Positions 35,511 through 44,442 are shown, numbered from the stretch's first letter. The stretch: 64,000 nt of DNA from CAYJEJ01 sp964369315 (GCA_964369315.1 CAYJEJ010000002.1:1-64000); one strand, 5' to 3'. The notes: generated by a model not told the origin, from the letters alone. Made by a program: numbers and translations.

Positions 35511-35816
35511 ATGGCAAAGAAAAGTTCTATTGAAAAAGGATTGCTCGTAAGAAAGGTGGTTGCTCGCGAATCTAATAAGAGGGTTGCCCTTAAGCAGGTT
35601 ATTTATAATAAAGAAATTGACCCTGTTACGCGTTTTGCAGCTCAACTTAAATTGGCGACTCTTCCTAGAAACGGGTCTTCAACTAGGATTAGAAATAGAT
35701 GTGAAGTTACGGGTCGTGCGAGAGGTTATTATAGGAAATTTAAAATTTCTAGGATTATGTTAAGAGAGATGTCCGCTCAGGGTCTGTTGCCTGGTGTACG
35801 TAAAGCAAGTTGGTAA
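35511..35816 (+). CDS. rpsN: 30S ribosomal protein S14
   Basis: A 30S head protein in the zinc-independent long form: 101 aa, with the CxxC pairs absent. LPRNGSSTRIRNRCEVTGRA and the C-terminal GLLPGVRKASW match the family. Confidence 0.96.
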   Translation: MAKKSSIEKGLLVRKVVARESNKRVALKQVIYNKEIDPVTRFAAQLKLATLPRNGSSTRIRNRCEVTGRARGYYRKFKISRIMLREMSAQGLLPGVRKASW

Positions 35817-35827
35817 GGTGATTAATT

Positions 35828-36223
35828 ATGTGTATGACTGACCCTATTTCTGATATGTTTGCAAGAATGAGAAACGCTGGAATGCGTTTTTACAGAAACG
35901 TTTCTATTCCGCACTCTAGAGTGAAAGCAGGTGTATTGGATGTGCTTTTACGTGAAGGTTATATAGAAGGGTATGAAAAAGAGGTGAATGGAAAGTTTTT
36001 ATCCATTTCCGTAGCACTAAAATATTATAACGGTAAACATGTTATAAAATCGATTTCTAGGGAATCTAAACCAGGTCGTAGAGTGTATTCTGGTGTAAAA
36101 AGTTTGCCTCAAGTGAATAATGGGTTGGGTATTTCTATCGTATCTACTTCCTCAGGGATTTTTTCAGATGCAGAAGCACGTGAAAAAAAACTTGGTGGTG
36201 AAGTAATTTGTAAAGTATTTTAA
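35828..36223 (+). CDS. rpsH: 30S ribosomal protein S8
   Basis: A 16S central-domain binder and, in E. coli, the spc-operon repressor. 131 aa from ATG 35828 (AAGGTG 7 nt upstream); a second ATG two codons later would also work. DPISDMFARMRNAGMR and the C-terminal GLGISIVSTSSGIFSDAEAR are typical. Confidence 0.96.
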   Translation: MCMTDPISDMFARMRNAGMRFYRNVSIPHSRVKAGVLDVLLREGYIEGYEKEVNGKFLSISVALKYYNGKHVIKSISRESKPGRRVYSGVKSLPQVNNGLGISIVSTSSGIFSDAEAREKKLGGEVICKVF

Positions 36224-36232
36224 GGTTTTTTT

Positions 36233-36763
36233 ATGTCACGGGTTGGTAAACATTCAATAGCAATTCCTTCTGGTGTTCAAGCTTCTCTTGATGCGGGGCG
36301 TTTTGTTGCTAAATCTTCAAATGGGGGATTTGATTTTTTAATTCCTGATGGGGTGCAGGTGGTGATAGATGGTAACAGTGTTGTTGTCTCTATGTCACAA
36401 GGAACGAAGAAAAGCGATTGCTGGGGAACAACACGGGCAATAATAAATAATGGAATCACAGGTTTAGTTACCCCTTTTAAACGAAGGATTGAGCTTGTCG
36501 GTGTTGGATATAGGGCGTCTGTTCAAGGTAAGGATTTGGTTTTACAACTGGGTTATAGTCATGATATAACTTTTCCAATTCCTGATGGGGTTTCAGTTGT
36601 TTGTGAAAAGCCGACAACAATAGTGATTAGTTCTTCTGATAAGGCTATGGTTGGTCAAGTCGTTAGAAAAATTCAGAGTTTCCGTAAACCAGAGCCATAT
36701 AAAGGAAAAGGCGTTATAATGGAAGGTCAGTATGTTTTACGCAAAGAAGGGAAGAAGAAGTAA
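36233..36763 (+). CDS. rplF: 50S ribosomal protein L6
   Basis: Sits near the factor-binding site. 176 aa with two related domains; LVGVGYRASVQGKDLVLQLG and the C-terminal EPYKGKGVIMEGQYVLRKEGKKK are conserved. Two nt separate it from rplR. Confidence 0.97.
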   Translation: MSRVGKHSIAIPSGVQASLDAGRFVAKSSNGGFDFLIPDGVQVVIDGNSVVVSMSQGTKKSDCWGTTRAIINNGITGLVTPFKRRIELVGVGYRASVQGKDLVLQLGYSHDITFPIPDGVSVVCEKPTTIVISSSDKAMVGQVVRKIQSFRKPEPYKGKGVIMEGQYVLRKEGKKK

Positions 36764-36765
36764 AA

Positions 36766-37128
36766 ATGTCTAGATTTAGTGATAAATTTAAGCGTAGAGA
36801 AAAGCGTACGCGTTATAACGTGAAAAAATTGGCTTATGGGCGTAAGCGTTTATCAGTTTTTAGGTCTGAAAGACATATCTATGCACAGTTGATAGATGAT
36901 GAATTGGGTGTTACGCTGTGCACTGCTTCTACGTTAGAAAAGGATTTTTCTGGACGTGCTGAAAAGACTAGTGGCATTTCAGCGGCTTCTGTTGTTGGGG
37001 AGCTGATTGCTAAGAAAGTTTTAAATTTAGGTATTAAAGAAGTGGTTTTTGACCGAGGTGGGTATGCTTATCATGGCAGGGTTAAAGCCTTGGCAGATAA
37101 TGCTCGCAATAATGGTTTGTTATTTTAA
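36766..37128 (+). CDS. rplR: 50S ribosomal protein L18
   Basis: A 5S rRNA-binding protein, 120 aa. RLSVFRSERHIYAQLIDDE and the C-terminal VVFDRGGYAYHGRVKALAD are signatures of the family. Confidence 0.96.
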   Translation: MSRFSDKFKRREKRTRYNVKKLAYGRKRLSVFRSERHIYAQLIDDELGVTLCTASTLEKDFSGRAEKTSGISAASVVGELIAKKVLNLGIKEVVFDRGGYAYHGRVKALADNARNNGLLF

Positions 37129-37142
37129 AGGGGTTTTTTTGT

Positions 37143-37697
37143 ATGGCACGACAGGTTAATGAAGCAAGTTCTAGAGATGATGCCTTAATAGAAAAACTCG
37201 TTGCAATTAATCGTGTGGCTAAGGTTGTGAAGGGAGGTAAGAGGTTTTCTTTTGCTGCTTTGGTTGTTGTTGGGGACGGTAAAGGTCGAGTAGGTTTCGG
37301 TACAGGAAAGGCTCGTGAAGTGCCGGATGCTGTTAAAAAAGCTTCTGACCAAGCGAAGAGAAATATGTTGCATATTCCATTGCGTGAATCTAGAACGCTT
37401 CATCATGACGTACGTTCTTCTTATGGTGCAGGTCTGGTTGTTATGCGTTCAGCTCCTGCGGGAACGGGGATTATTGCAGGTGGTGCAATGAGAGCTGTAT
37501 TTGAAGCTTTGGGCATTCAGGATGTGGTCAGTAAATGTATTGGTACTGCCAATCCTCATAATATGGTGAGGGCGACCTTCCAAGCTTTGAGCGATGTGTC
37601 ATCTCCTCGTTATATAGCTGCGAAAAGAGGTAAAAGGGTTGGCGATTTGACCTCGAGAAGAGGGCACGTTGTACATGGAGGTGTAGTAAGTGCTTAA
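37143..37697 (+). CDS. rpsE: 30S ribosomal protein S5
   Basis: A fidelity and helicase-site protein. 184 aa; INRVAKVVKGGKRFSFAALV, GDGKGRVGFGTGKAREVPDA and GGAMRAVFEALGIQDV are canonical. AAAGGGG precedes the start. Its last 8 nt overlap the rpmD start. Confidence 0.97.
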   Translation: MARQVNEASSRDDALIEKLVAINRVAKVVKGGKRFSFAALVVVGDGKGRVGFGTGKAREVPDAVKKASDQAKRNMLHIPLRESRTLHHDVRSSYGAGLVVMRSAPAGTGIIAGGAMRAVFEALGIQDVVSKCIGTANPHNMVRATFQALSDVSSPRYIAAKRGKRVGDLTSRRGHVVHGGVVSA

Positions 37698-38013
37698 AAA
37701 AGTAAATGTTGATGAGGTTGTGTCTAAGGACGGCACCCCTTCTGTAAAAAAGAAAACTTCTACTAAAGTGAAAAAAGTTAGTGCTGTGAAGGTTGAGAAA
37801 ACTTTGATTAAAAAAGTTGAGGAAAAATCTTGCTGTATTAAGGTGATACAAACAAAGAGTTTTATAGGCAGAAAAGACAATCAGTTTTTTTCATTGAAAG
37901 CACTAGGTCTTGGTAAAATAGGAAGTACTCGGGTGTTATCTGATAGACCAGAAATCAGAGGGCTTGTTAATCGTGTTAAGCATCTTGTAAAAGTGGAGAA
38001 GTTTGATGGATAG
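37690..38013 (+). CDS. rpmD: 50S ribosomal protein L30 with lysine-rich N-terminal extension
   Basis: The C-terminal ~57 residues are a complete L30 (IKVIQTKSFIGRKDNQFFSL, ALGLGKIGSTRVLSD, VNRVKHLVKVE). Ahead of it lie about 48 extra residues rich in Lys, Val, Ser and Thr. The GTG at 37690 has a perfect GGAGGTG six nt upstream, so translation of the extension is well supported. Typical bacterial L30 is about 60 aa; this one is 107. The extension might be an RNA-binding tail. The gene overlaps rpsE by 8 nt and rplO by 8 nt. Confidence 0.9.
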   Translation: MLKKVNVDEVVSKDGTPSVKKKTSTKVKKVSAVKVEKTLIKKVEEKSCCIKVIQTKSFIGRKDNQFFSLKALGLGKIGSTRVLSDRPEIRGLVNRVKHLVKVEKFDG

Positions 38014-38476
38014 TGTTTTTTGCCTGAATACTTTAATCCCTAGCCCTAGGTCTAATCCTAAGCGTAGGGGGCGTGGTATTGGCTCTGGGTTGGGTAAGAC
38101 TTCAGGTTATGGTCATAAAGGTGGAAAAGCTAGGTCTGGTAGAGGGAAGGTCTGCTCTTTTGAAGGTGGTCAGATGCCTCTTTATAGAAGATTGCCCAAG
38201 AGAGGATTTAATTCTCTTTGTACTGATAAAGGATTAGCTTTTATTAATGTTGGCGTTATTCAAACATTGATAGATTCTGGTAAAATTAATGAGAATTCTG
38301 TTCTGGACTTGCAGTCTTTAATTAATATCGGTGCTATTAAGTCTAGTTCTACAGTTTTGCGTGTTTTGGGAAGTGGCGACATAAGTAGTCCAGTTAATGT
38401 AGTAGCGGATCACTTTTCTGCGTCAGCTGTTTCAGCAATTGAACGTGTTGGTGGTAAAATTACTAAGGTTGGCTAA
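38006..38476 (+). CDS. rplO: 50S ribosomal protein L15
   Basis: A late-assembly protein. The start is ATG 38006 with GGAG 7 nt upstream; the TTG one codon before is not needed. 156 aa; RGRGIGSGLGKTSGYGHKGG and GGQMPLYRRLPKRGF are conserved. The stop overlaps secY (TAATG). Confidence 0.95.
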   Translation: MDSVFCLNTLIPSPRSNPKRRGRGIGSGLGKTSGYGHKGGKARSGRGKVCSFEGGQMPLYRRLPKRGFNSLCTDKGLAFINVGVIQTLIDSGKINENSVLDLQSLINIGAIKSSSTVLRVLGSGDISSPVNVVADHFSASAVSAIERVGGKITKVG

Positions 38477-39819
38477 TGAACTCAAGCATTAAAGATGCTC
38501 GTTTACAGGGAATAAGTTGGGCTGCCTTTTCTCAAGCGACAGACTTGAAAAAGAGGCTTTTGTTTACTTTATTAGCGTTGTTAGTTTATAGATTAGGTAC
38601 TTATATTCCTTTGCCTGGAATTAACCCTGAGATTATTTCTGAACTTGGTCGTAGGAATATGGGCGGTATTTTGGGCATGTTTGACATGTTTTCTGGTGGG
38701 GCACTTGGTCGTATGACCGTTTTTGCTTTGAACCTGATGCCATACATATCTGCCAGCATAATAATTCAACTTTTTACAGTGATTTCACCGACCCTAGAGG
38801 CTTTGAAGAAAGAAGGAGAGGTCGGGCGTAGAAAAATTAATCAGTATACAAGATATTTGACCGTGGCTATAGCGACACTTCAGGCGTATGGTATATCTAT
38901 TGGTTTGATGAACATGGGTTCTGCTAGCGGGTCTATCACAACTATTGGTTGGCTTTTTCCGATTATAGCTGTCCCTACCTTGGTTGGGGGAACCTTGTTC
39001 TTGATGTGGGTTGGTGAACAGATAACGTCGAGAGGGATTGGCAACGGCTCTTCTTTGATAATTTTTGCTGGAATAGTCGCTAATTTGCCCAAAGCATTAC
39101 TTAATGCTCTTGAATTGGGTAAAAGTGGTGCTTTATCTCCTAGTGTTATTTTGTTTTTTATATTTGTGGTTATTGCCGTGATTGCCTTGGTTGTCTTTGT
39201 TGAAAGGGCTCAAAGGAAAATAGTTGTGCATTACCCACAAAGGCACGCTTCTATGGGTAAGGGGAATGTTGAGTCTTCTCACCTGCCATTGAAAATAAAT
39301 ACCGCAGGTGTGATTCCTCCGATATTTGCTAGTTCACTTTTGTTGCTCCCTGCGACTTTAGTGGGGCTTGGTGCTGGCACTGGTTCTGAGTGGGCACAGG
39401 CTTTGGCTAGATATTTGTCCCATGGTCACCCAGTATATATAACAATATATGTTGCTTTATTAATCTTTTTTTCGTTTTTCTATACTGCAATTGTGTTTAA
39501 TCCAAATGAGGTTGCTGATAATTTAAGAAAATCTGGAGGATTCGTTCCAGGAATTCGCCCTGGTGAATATACCGCAAAGTATCTGTATTTTGTGCTTGAA
39601 AGGTTGACCGTTATTGGTGCGGTTTACTTGTCTTTTATATGCGTGTTGCCTGAGCTCTTGATTGCAAAGTTGGCAGTTCCATTTTTCTTTGGGGGAACGA
39701 ATATCCTCATCGTTGTTAGTGTCACAATTGATACCATTAATCAAGTTTATACACATTTGTTGGCTCATCAATACAAGGGAGTGATACGTAAAGCACAATC
39801 CAGAGGAGTCTTGAAGTAA
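38476..39819 (+). CDS. secY: Preprotein translocase subunit SecY
   Basis: The channel of the Sec translocon in the inner membrane. 447 aa with ten hydrophobic helices; plug-region GGILGMFDMFSGGALGRMTVFALNLMPYISASI-type sequence is intact, and PLKINTAGVIPPIFASSLL and LRKSGGFVPGIRPGE are conserved. The ATG overlaps the rplO stop, and the stop overlaps adk. Confidence 0.97.
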   Translation: MNSSIKDARLQGISWAAFSQATDLKKRLLFTLLALLVYRLGTYIPLPGINPEIISELGRRNMGGILGMFDMFSGGALGRMTVFALNLMPYISASIIIQLFTVISPTLEALKKEGEVGRRKINQYTRYLTVAIATLQAYGISIGLMNMGSASGSITTIGWLFPIIAVPTLVGGTLFLMWVGEQITSRGIGNGSSLIIFAGIVANLPKALLNALELGKSGALSPSVILFFIFVVIAVIALVVFVERAQRKIVVHYPQRHASMGKGNVESSHLPLKINTAGVIPPIFASSLLLLPATLVGLGAGTGSEWAQALARYLSHGHPVYITIYVALLIFFSFFYTAIVFNPNEVADNLRKSGGFVPGIRPGEYTAKYLYFVLERLTVIGAVYLSFICVLPELLIAKLAVPFFFGGTNILIVVSVTIDTINQVYTHLLAHQYKGVIRKAQSRGVLK

Positions 39820-40484
39820 TGAATCAAGATGTTCGTTTGGTGGTTGCTGTTTTTGGTGCCCCTGGTTCTGGGAAAGGGACGCAATCGGGTCTTTTAGTCG
39901 AAAGATTGGGGTTTAAGCATTTTTCAGTTGGTGATTTGCTGAGAGCGGAGGTGGGCAAAAAAAGTGCTGTGGGGGAGGTTGCTCATTCCTATATGTCCGC
40001 CGGAAAACTTGTGCCGGATTATGTTATCAATGATGTTATTAAGGCGTATTTCTTGGGTTCAGAAGATAAAAGGGTGATTTTGGATGGTTTCCCAAGAACA
40101 AAAGCACAGGCCGAAGAATTAAGTATTTTACTTAAAATGTTTTATCAGTTTCGTTTTTGTGCTATAAATATTGAGGTTTCAGAAGAGCGACTTTTATCTC
40201 GCATATCTGGTCGTTTTATGTGCGGAGGATGTTCAACCATATTCAATACGGAAGATTTTCCTGAAGGGTTTGAATGTCCAAAGTGTGGTTTTACGAAGAA
40301 AATAATGCGTAATGACGATAATAAGGATACTCTGACTACTAGAATTGTTGAATACAATGAAAATATAAAAGAAATTATTAACTTTTATAAAACTGATAAT
40401 TCTGTTTATATGGTTGATGGTGATGCGAGTGTTGAAAAAGTCTATGAAGAAATAGACGGTGTTATAAAAAAGGTTTTGGGTTAA
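39819..40484 (+). CDS. adk: Adenylate kinase
   Basis: Interconverts 2 ADP with ATP and AMP. P-loop GAPGSGKGT at residues 13-21; DGFPRTKAQAEEL; long LID with four cysteines (CGGC...CPKC) that should bind zinc. 221 aa. Its position between secY and rpsM is typical of alphaproteobacteria. The start codon overlaps the secY stop. Confidence 0.96.
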   Translation: MNQDVRLVVAVFGAPGSGKGTQSGLLVERLGFKHFSVGDLLRAEVGKKSAVGEVAHSYMSAGKLVPDYVINDVIKAYFLGSEDKRVILDGFPRTKAQAEELSILLKMFYQFRFCAINIEVSEERLLSRISGRFMCGGCSTIFNTEDFPEGFECPKCGFTKKIMRNDDNKDTLTTRIVEYNENIKEIINFYKTDNSVYMVDGDASVEKVYEEIDGVIKKVLG

Positions 40485-40506
40485 TTTGGTTTGAGAGGGT
40501 GATTTA

Positions 40507-40884
40507 GTGGTTCGTATAGCAGGTGTTGATTTACCTAGTAAGAAACGTGTAGAGATTGCTTTGACCTATCTTTTTGGTATAGGTTTGACGAGGTCGAAGT
40601 ATATTTGTAATAAGCTGGAGATTGATTCGAAGATGAGGGTTTTTCAGCTTAGTGAAGACCAAGTTTCTAAAATAAGAGGGGTTATTGATTCTGAGTTTCA
40701 AGTTGAGGGTGACTTGAGAAGAGGAATTTCTATGAATATCAAGAGATTGATGGACCTTGGTTGTTATAGAGGACTTCGTCATAGAAAGAAATTACCTGTG
40801 CGTGGTCAAAGGACACATACTAATGCACGTACTAGAAAAGGTAAGGCAGTTGCAATTGCCGGTAAGAAAAAAGTAACTAAATAG
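40507..40884 (+). CDS. rpsM: 30S ribosomal protein S13
   Basis: Contacts the P-site tRNA at the head. 125 aa starting with GTG (VRIAGVDLPSKKRVEIALTY); GCYRGLRHRKKLPVRGQRTH and the basic tail are typical. No rpmJ (L36) lies between secY and rpsM. Confidence 0.96.
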   Translation: MVRIAGVDLPSKKRVEIALTYLFGIGLTRSKYICNKLEIDSKMRVFQLSEDQVSKIRGVIDSEFQVEGDLRRGISMNIKRLMDLGCYRGLRHRKKLPVRGQRTHTNARTRKGKAVAIAGKKKVTK

Positions 40885-40918
40885 TAGTTATTGCTTGAGT
40901 TTGTAAAAGGGGTTGAAT

Positions 40919-41311
40919 ATGGCTTATAAAGCCGCACAAAGTATTAAAAGAAAAGATAGAAAAAACATAGTTGCTGGCGTGGTGCACATAAATGCATCTT
41001 TTAATAATACTATGGTCACTGTTACTGATATGCGTGGAAACACTGTTGCTTGGTCTTCTGCTGGAAATGCCGGTTTTAAGGGGTCAAGAAAATCCACACC
41101 TTATGCCGCTCAGATGGCGGCTGAGAAAGTTGGCAATATTGCTAAAGAGCATGGCATAAAAACTTTGGATGTTGAGATTAGCGGGCCTGGTTCTGGTAGA
41201 GAGTCAGCTTTAAGGGCGTTGCAAGCTGTGGGCTTTGCTATTAATTCTATAAAGGATGTTACTCCTATCCCGCATAATGGTTGTCGACCACCTAAGCGTA
41301 GGCGGGTTTAA
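40919..41311 (+). CDS. rpsK: 30S ribosomal protein S11
   Basis: A platform protein. The start is ATG 40919 (MAYKAAQSIKRKDRKN, 130 aa) with AAAAGGGG upstream; an earlier TTG at 40913 is rejected. GVVHINASFNNTMVTVTD and DVTPIPHNGCRPPKRRRV are signatures. Confidence 0.97.
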   Translation: MAYKAAQSIKRKDRKNIVAGVVHINASFNNTMVTVTDMRGNTVAWSSAGNAGFKGSRKSTPYAAQMAAEKVGNIAKEHGIKTLDVEISGPGSGRESALRALQAVGFAINSIKDVTPIPHNGCRPPKRRRV

Positions 41312-41332
41312 GTTATGGCTGGAGGTTTTGTG

Positions 41333-42352
41333 ATGAAAAGGCATTGGCAGGAACTGATTCGCCCATATAAAATGCGTGCTGAGAACGGTGAACAAGAAAA
41401 TGGGAATGTTGGGGTTGTTGTGGCTGAGCCGCTTGAACGTGGATTTGGATTAACCCTTGGAAATGCTTTAAGGCGGGTTTTGTTATCTTCGCTTTCTGGT
41501 AGTGCGATTTCTTCTATTAAAATAGATGGAGTTTTACACGAATTTTCTACGGTACGCGGCGTCATTGAAGACGTTACTGATATAGTGTTGAACGTCAAGA
41601 CTATAGCTTTGAGAATGGGTGCAACCTCTGAGAAAAAAATTAGGTTATCAGTAAAAGGTCCTTGTGTTGTGACCGCTGGCATGTTCGAGAACGACCATGA
41701 TATTACTATATTAAATCCAGATCAATACATATGTACAGTAGACAAAGGAGAGAGCTTCTCGATGGAAGCAACTGTCTCATCTGGGAAGGGGTATGTGTCT
41801 GCTGCTGAAAACAGAGTTGAGGGTATGCCAATCGGCTGTATTGCCGTTGATTCTTTATATAGCCCTGTTAAAAGAGTGTCATATAAAGTTGAAAATGCCC
41901 GTGTTGGGCAGGTGACGGATTATGACAAGTTAACTATGAATGTTGAGACAAATGGTTCAGTATCCCCTGCAGATGCGGTTGCTATTGCTGCCAAAATTTT
42001 ACAAGAACAGTTACAATGTTTCATTAATTTTGATGAGCCTCAGGTTGTTGAGGAACAGAAGTCAGAGCAGAGTGATTTGCCGTTTAATGCAAACTTGTTA
42101 CGACGAGTTGAGGAACTTGAACTGTCTGTGAGGTCGATGAATTGTCTAAAAAGTGATAATATCATGTATATTGGCGATTTGGTTCACAGAAGTGAGACTG
42201 AAATGTTGAAGACACCAAATTTTGGTCGTAAATCTTTGAACGAGATAAAGGATTTGCTCTCTCAAATGGGGTTGCATCTGGGGATGCAGGTTGATGGTTG
42301 GCCACCAGAGAATATTAATGAGATGGTCAAAAAAATGAATGATACTTTTTAA
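41333..42352 (+). CDS. rpoA: RNA polymerase alpha subunit
   Basis: 339 aa from ATG 41333, which has GGAGG 7 nt upstream and yields the family-like MKRHWQELIRPYKM; the ATG at 41315 lies before that ribosome site and would add six residues. The N-terminal assembly domain has LERGFGLTLGNALRRVLLSS. The C-terminal DNA- and activator-binding domain (LELSVRSMNCLKSDNIMYIG, KTPNFGRKSLNEIKDLL) is intact. Confidence 0.97.
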   Translation: MKRHWQELIRPYKMRAENGEQENGNVGVVVAEPLERGFGLTLGNALRRVLLSSLSGSAISSIKIDGVLHEFSTVRGVIEDVTDIVLNVKTIALRMGATSEKKIRLSVKGPCVVTAGMFENDHDITILNPDQYICTVDKGESFSMEATVSSGKGYVSAAENRVEGMPIGCIAVDSLYSPVKRVSYKVENARVGQVTDYDKLTMNVETNGSVSPADAVAIAAKILQEQLQCFINFDEPQVVEEQKSEQSDLPFNANLLRRVEELELSVRSMNCLKSDNIMYIGDLVHRSETEMLKTPNFGRKSLNEIKDLLSQMGLHLGMQVDGWPPENINEMVKKMNDTF

Positions 42353-42370
42353 TTTAGTTTAGGATTATTT

Positions 42371-42787
42371 ATGCGTCATGGTTTAAAGGGAAGGAAGTTT
42401 TATAGGACGGGTTCCCACAATAAAGCCTTAATTATGAATTTGGCTAGGTCGTTAGTTAAGTATGAACAGATAATAACCACTTTACCTAAAGCTAAGGAAT
42501 TGAGACCTTTCATTGAAAGAATGATTACTTTGGGTAAAAAGGGTGGGTTGCATCGTCGCAGAAAGGTGATTTCAACTTTTGGTGAACAAGAGTTGGTTTC
42601 TAAGATAATGGATGTGTTCCCAACGAGGTATAGCGAGCGTACCGGCGGGTATTCTAGAATCATTCGTAATGGTTTTAGGCGGGGTGACAGAGCACCGATG
42701 GCTGTTATAGAGTTGGTCGATAGAGATGAATCTGCAAAAATTTTTAACAAAGTTGATGCAGAGCCAAAGGAAGCACAGGCGAATTAG
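42371..42787 (+). CDS. rplQ: 50S ribosomal protein L17
   Basis: A tunnel-exit protein, 138 aa; MRHGLKGRKFYRTGSHNKAL, LPKAKELRPFIERMITLGKK and GGYSRIIRNGFRRGDRAPMA are canonical, plus a short C-terminal tail. Last gene of the ribosomal run that starts at rpsL, followed by a strong terminator. Confidence 0.97.
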   Translation: MRHGLKGRKFYRTGSHNKALIMNLARSLVKYEQIITTLPKAKELRPFIERMITLGKKGGLHRRRKVISTFGEQELVSKIMDVFPTRYSERTGGYSRIIRNGFRRGDRAPMAVIELVDRDESAKIFNKVDAEPKEAQAN

Positions 42788-42816
42788 TTAGAGTTTTTTT
42801 TATTAATCAAAATTAT

Positions 42817-42845
42817 AACCTAAGCATTTAGCTTAGGTTTTTTTT
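42817..42845 (+). terminator. Intrinsic terminator closing the ribosomal superoperon
   Basis: A 9-bp stem, AACCTAAGC (42817-42825) / GCTTAGGTT (42831-42839), with loop ATTTA, runs directly into T6. It is 29 nt after the rplQ stop. Confidence 0.92.
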
Positions 42846-42937
42846 ATGCGTTATTAATAAAAATATTTATTTAGGGTTTTTTATCTAATATTTCTCGCAT
42901 TTAGGCGACTATTTTAAGTTGGAGAACAGTAAAAAAA

Positions 42938-42966
42938 TTGACGAAATAATTAAAAGGTGTTAAATT
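42938..42966 (+). promoter_or_regulatory. Sigma70-type promoter for the permease gene
   Basis: TTGACG (42938-42943) and TAAATT (42961-42966) are spaced by 17 bp. Initiation near 42973 would give a leader of about 190 nt before the permease ATG at 43162, long for this compact sequence. The leader holds a short ORF and a hairpin (see separate entry). Confidence 0.55.
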
Positions 42967-42999
42967 ACGAACCTGTAAGGTTTATGGTATGAAAATCTG

Positions 43000-43091
43000 A
43001 TGAGTTATTCACCACATCTTTCTTTCAAATGCGTAAAATATGATTTTATCGTATTCGCCTTACATTCTCGATTTATTGGCTTATAGCCAAT
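43000..43091 (+). promoter_or_regulatory. Possible leader peptide and hairpin upstream of the aromatic amino-acid permease
   Basis: ATG at 43000 opens a 28-codon frame to TAG at 43084-43086; the peptide has two Tyr and four Phe codons. A perfect hairpin ATTGGC (43075-43080) / GCCAAT (43086-43091) with loop TTATA straddles its stop codon. That layout resembles a translating-ribosome sensor. No ribosome site precedes the ATG and no U-tract follows the hairpin, so this is tentative. Confidence 0.25.
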
Positions 43092-43161
43092 ATCAAACTT
43101 AACCTCATTTCTAAAATTAACAATTACTTTTACTTTAATCTTATTATTAAGGAATAAATAA

Positions 43162-44355
43162 ATGCGAAAGCAAATTAGAGCTATATTGCTTATAGCTGGA
43201 ACGTGTATTGGTTGCGGTATGATAGCATTACCAATGACAATGGCAAAACTTGGAGTAATTCCAAGCATTGTAATTATGTTAAGTGTTTGGGCACTTACAT
43301 ATTACACATCATTAATGAGTGTTGAACTAAACCTACAAGTAGAGCATGGGATGTCTTTGGGGGCGTTAGGAAGGTTTTTTTCTGGGAAATATGCTGAACT
43401 GATAGGTACAGTAAGTCTTAAGTTGTTATCTTATGCATTATTATCAGTATTTATATACGCGGGAGTATCAATAGCTCAGGAGTTGATTTATTCCTATTCT
43501 GGGTATAGTTATAGCAAACTTCTTATTACAACAGTTTCAATTGTATTCATTTTTTTAATGCTTTTGTCACCGATAAAAACACTGAGCAAAGTTAACAGTT
43601 TTATGTTTGCGATTTTAATTAGTATTTTCCTGATTTTGATATGCGTTATTATTTTTTCAGTTGAGTTTACAAATATTCCATTTGTGGTCGATAGTTCTTT
43701 TTCAACAGTGATACCTGTTATATCCGTTGTTTTTACATCTTTTGGCTATCAAGTTGTCTTTCATACACTTAGGGACTATTGCGGACGAGATGCGAAAATA
43801 CAAAAAAGGATTTTTTTATTTGGTAGTTTAATCCCGACTATTGTGTATATTCTTTGGTCATGTGGGATATTGAGTGTTCTTTATAATTACGATATCAGTT
43901 TTTATAATGCAATGATTGACGGAAAAATAGATGTTGGGGATTTAATCAGTAAACTTAGTCAAATTTCAGGTTTACCAAATTTTCAAATTCTTGTTTGGTG
44001 GTTATCGATATTTGCAGTATTAACTTCTATTTTAGGGGTTGGTATAGGCTTAGTGGATTCTTTGAACTCCATGTTGAAGAACAAAATTAAGCATTATACT
44101 AAGCGTAATATAGTTTCTGCTTTGATTACCGTTATCCCGCCATATTTAATTGTCGTTTTTGTGCCAAATGCATTTATAAAAATATTGGGTTTTGCTGGGG
44201 CGATATTAGTTGTGATTGCTATTTTTCTTCCGAGCTATTTATTACGAAAAGTAAAGCAAGAGAATTTTTATTGCAAAGAGCTAAAACACAAATGGTTGAT
44301 ACACATTTGCTTGATTGCAGGATTATTAATCATAATTACTGAATTTCTTAAATAA
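43162..44355 (+). CDS. tyrP: Aromatic amino-acid permease (TyrP/Mtr, HAAAP family)
   Basis: A proton-driven inner-membrane importer of tyrosine or tryptophan. 397 aa with about eleven hydrophobic helices. The first helix holds the family signature AGTCIGCGMIALPMTMAKLG, and SFGYQVVFHTLRDYCGRD matches the mid-protein consensus. The ATG has AAGGA at 9 nt. The name tyrP is by similarity; Trp specificity cannot be excluded. It is a single gene with its own promoter, inserted after the ribosomal operon. The codon choice is very AT-rich. Chlamydiae and other intracellular bacteria use such carriers to scavenge aromatic residues, which may apply here. Confidence 0.85.
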   Translation: MRKQIRAILLIAGTCIGCGMIALPMTMAKLGVIPSIVIMLSVWALTYYTSLMSVELNLQVEHGMSLGALGRFFSGKYAELIGTVSLKLLSYALLSVFIYAGVSIAQELIYSYSGYSYSKLLITTVSIVFIFLMLLSPIKTLSKVNSFMFAILISIFLILICVIIFSVEFTNIPFVVDSSFSTVIPVISVVFTSFGYQVVFHTLRDYCGRDAKIQKRIFLFGSLIPTIVYILWSCGILSVLYNYDISFYNAMIDGKIDVGDLISKLSQISGLPNFQILVWWLSIFAVLTSILGVGIGLVDSLNSMLKNKIKHYTKRNIVSALITVIPPYLIVVFVPNAFIKILGFAGAILVVIAIFLPSYLLRKVKQENFYCKELKHKWLIHICLIAGLLIIITEFLK

Positions 44356-44442
44356 AAATAGAAAATATAATAGGCAAATCATTAATAATTTTTATTGAAG
44401 TAGAATAGGCTTAACGCTTTCGTTTTTGTGCGAATGCTATGT

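Noticed and set aside
40484..40507. rpmJ (L36) expected between secY/adk and rpsM
   Set aside because: Only 22 nt separate adk and rpsM, so no L36 gene can be there.
43005..43268. 87-aa minus-strand open frame at the permease start
   Set aside because: It overlaps the tyrP 5' end and leader antisense; the sequence is low in complexity and has no family resemblance.
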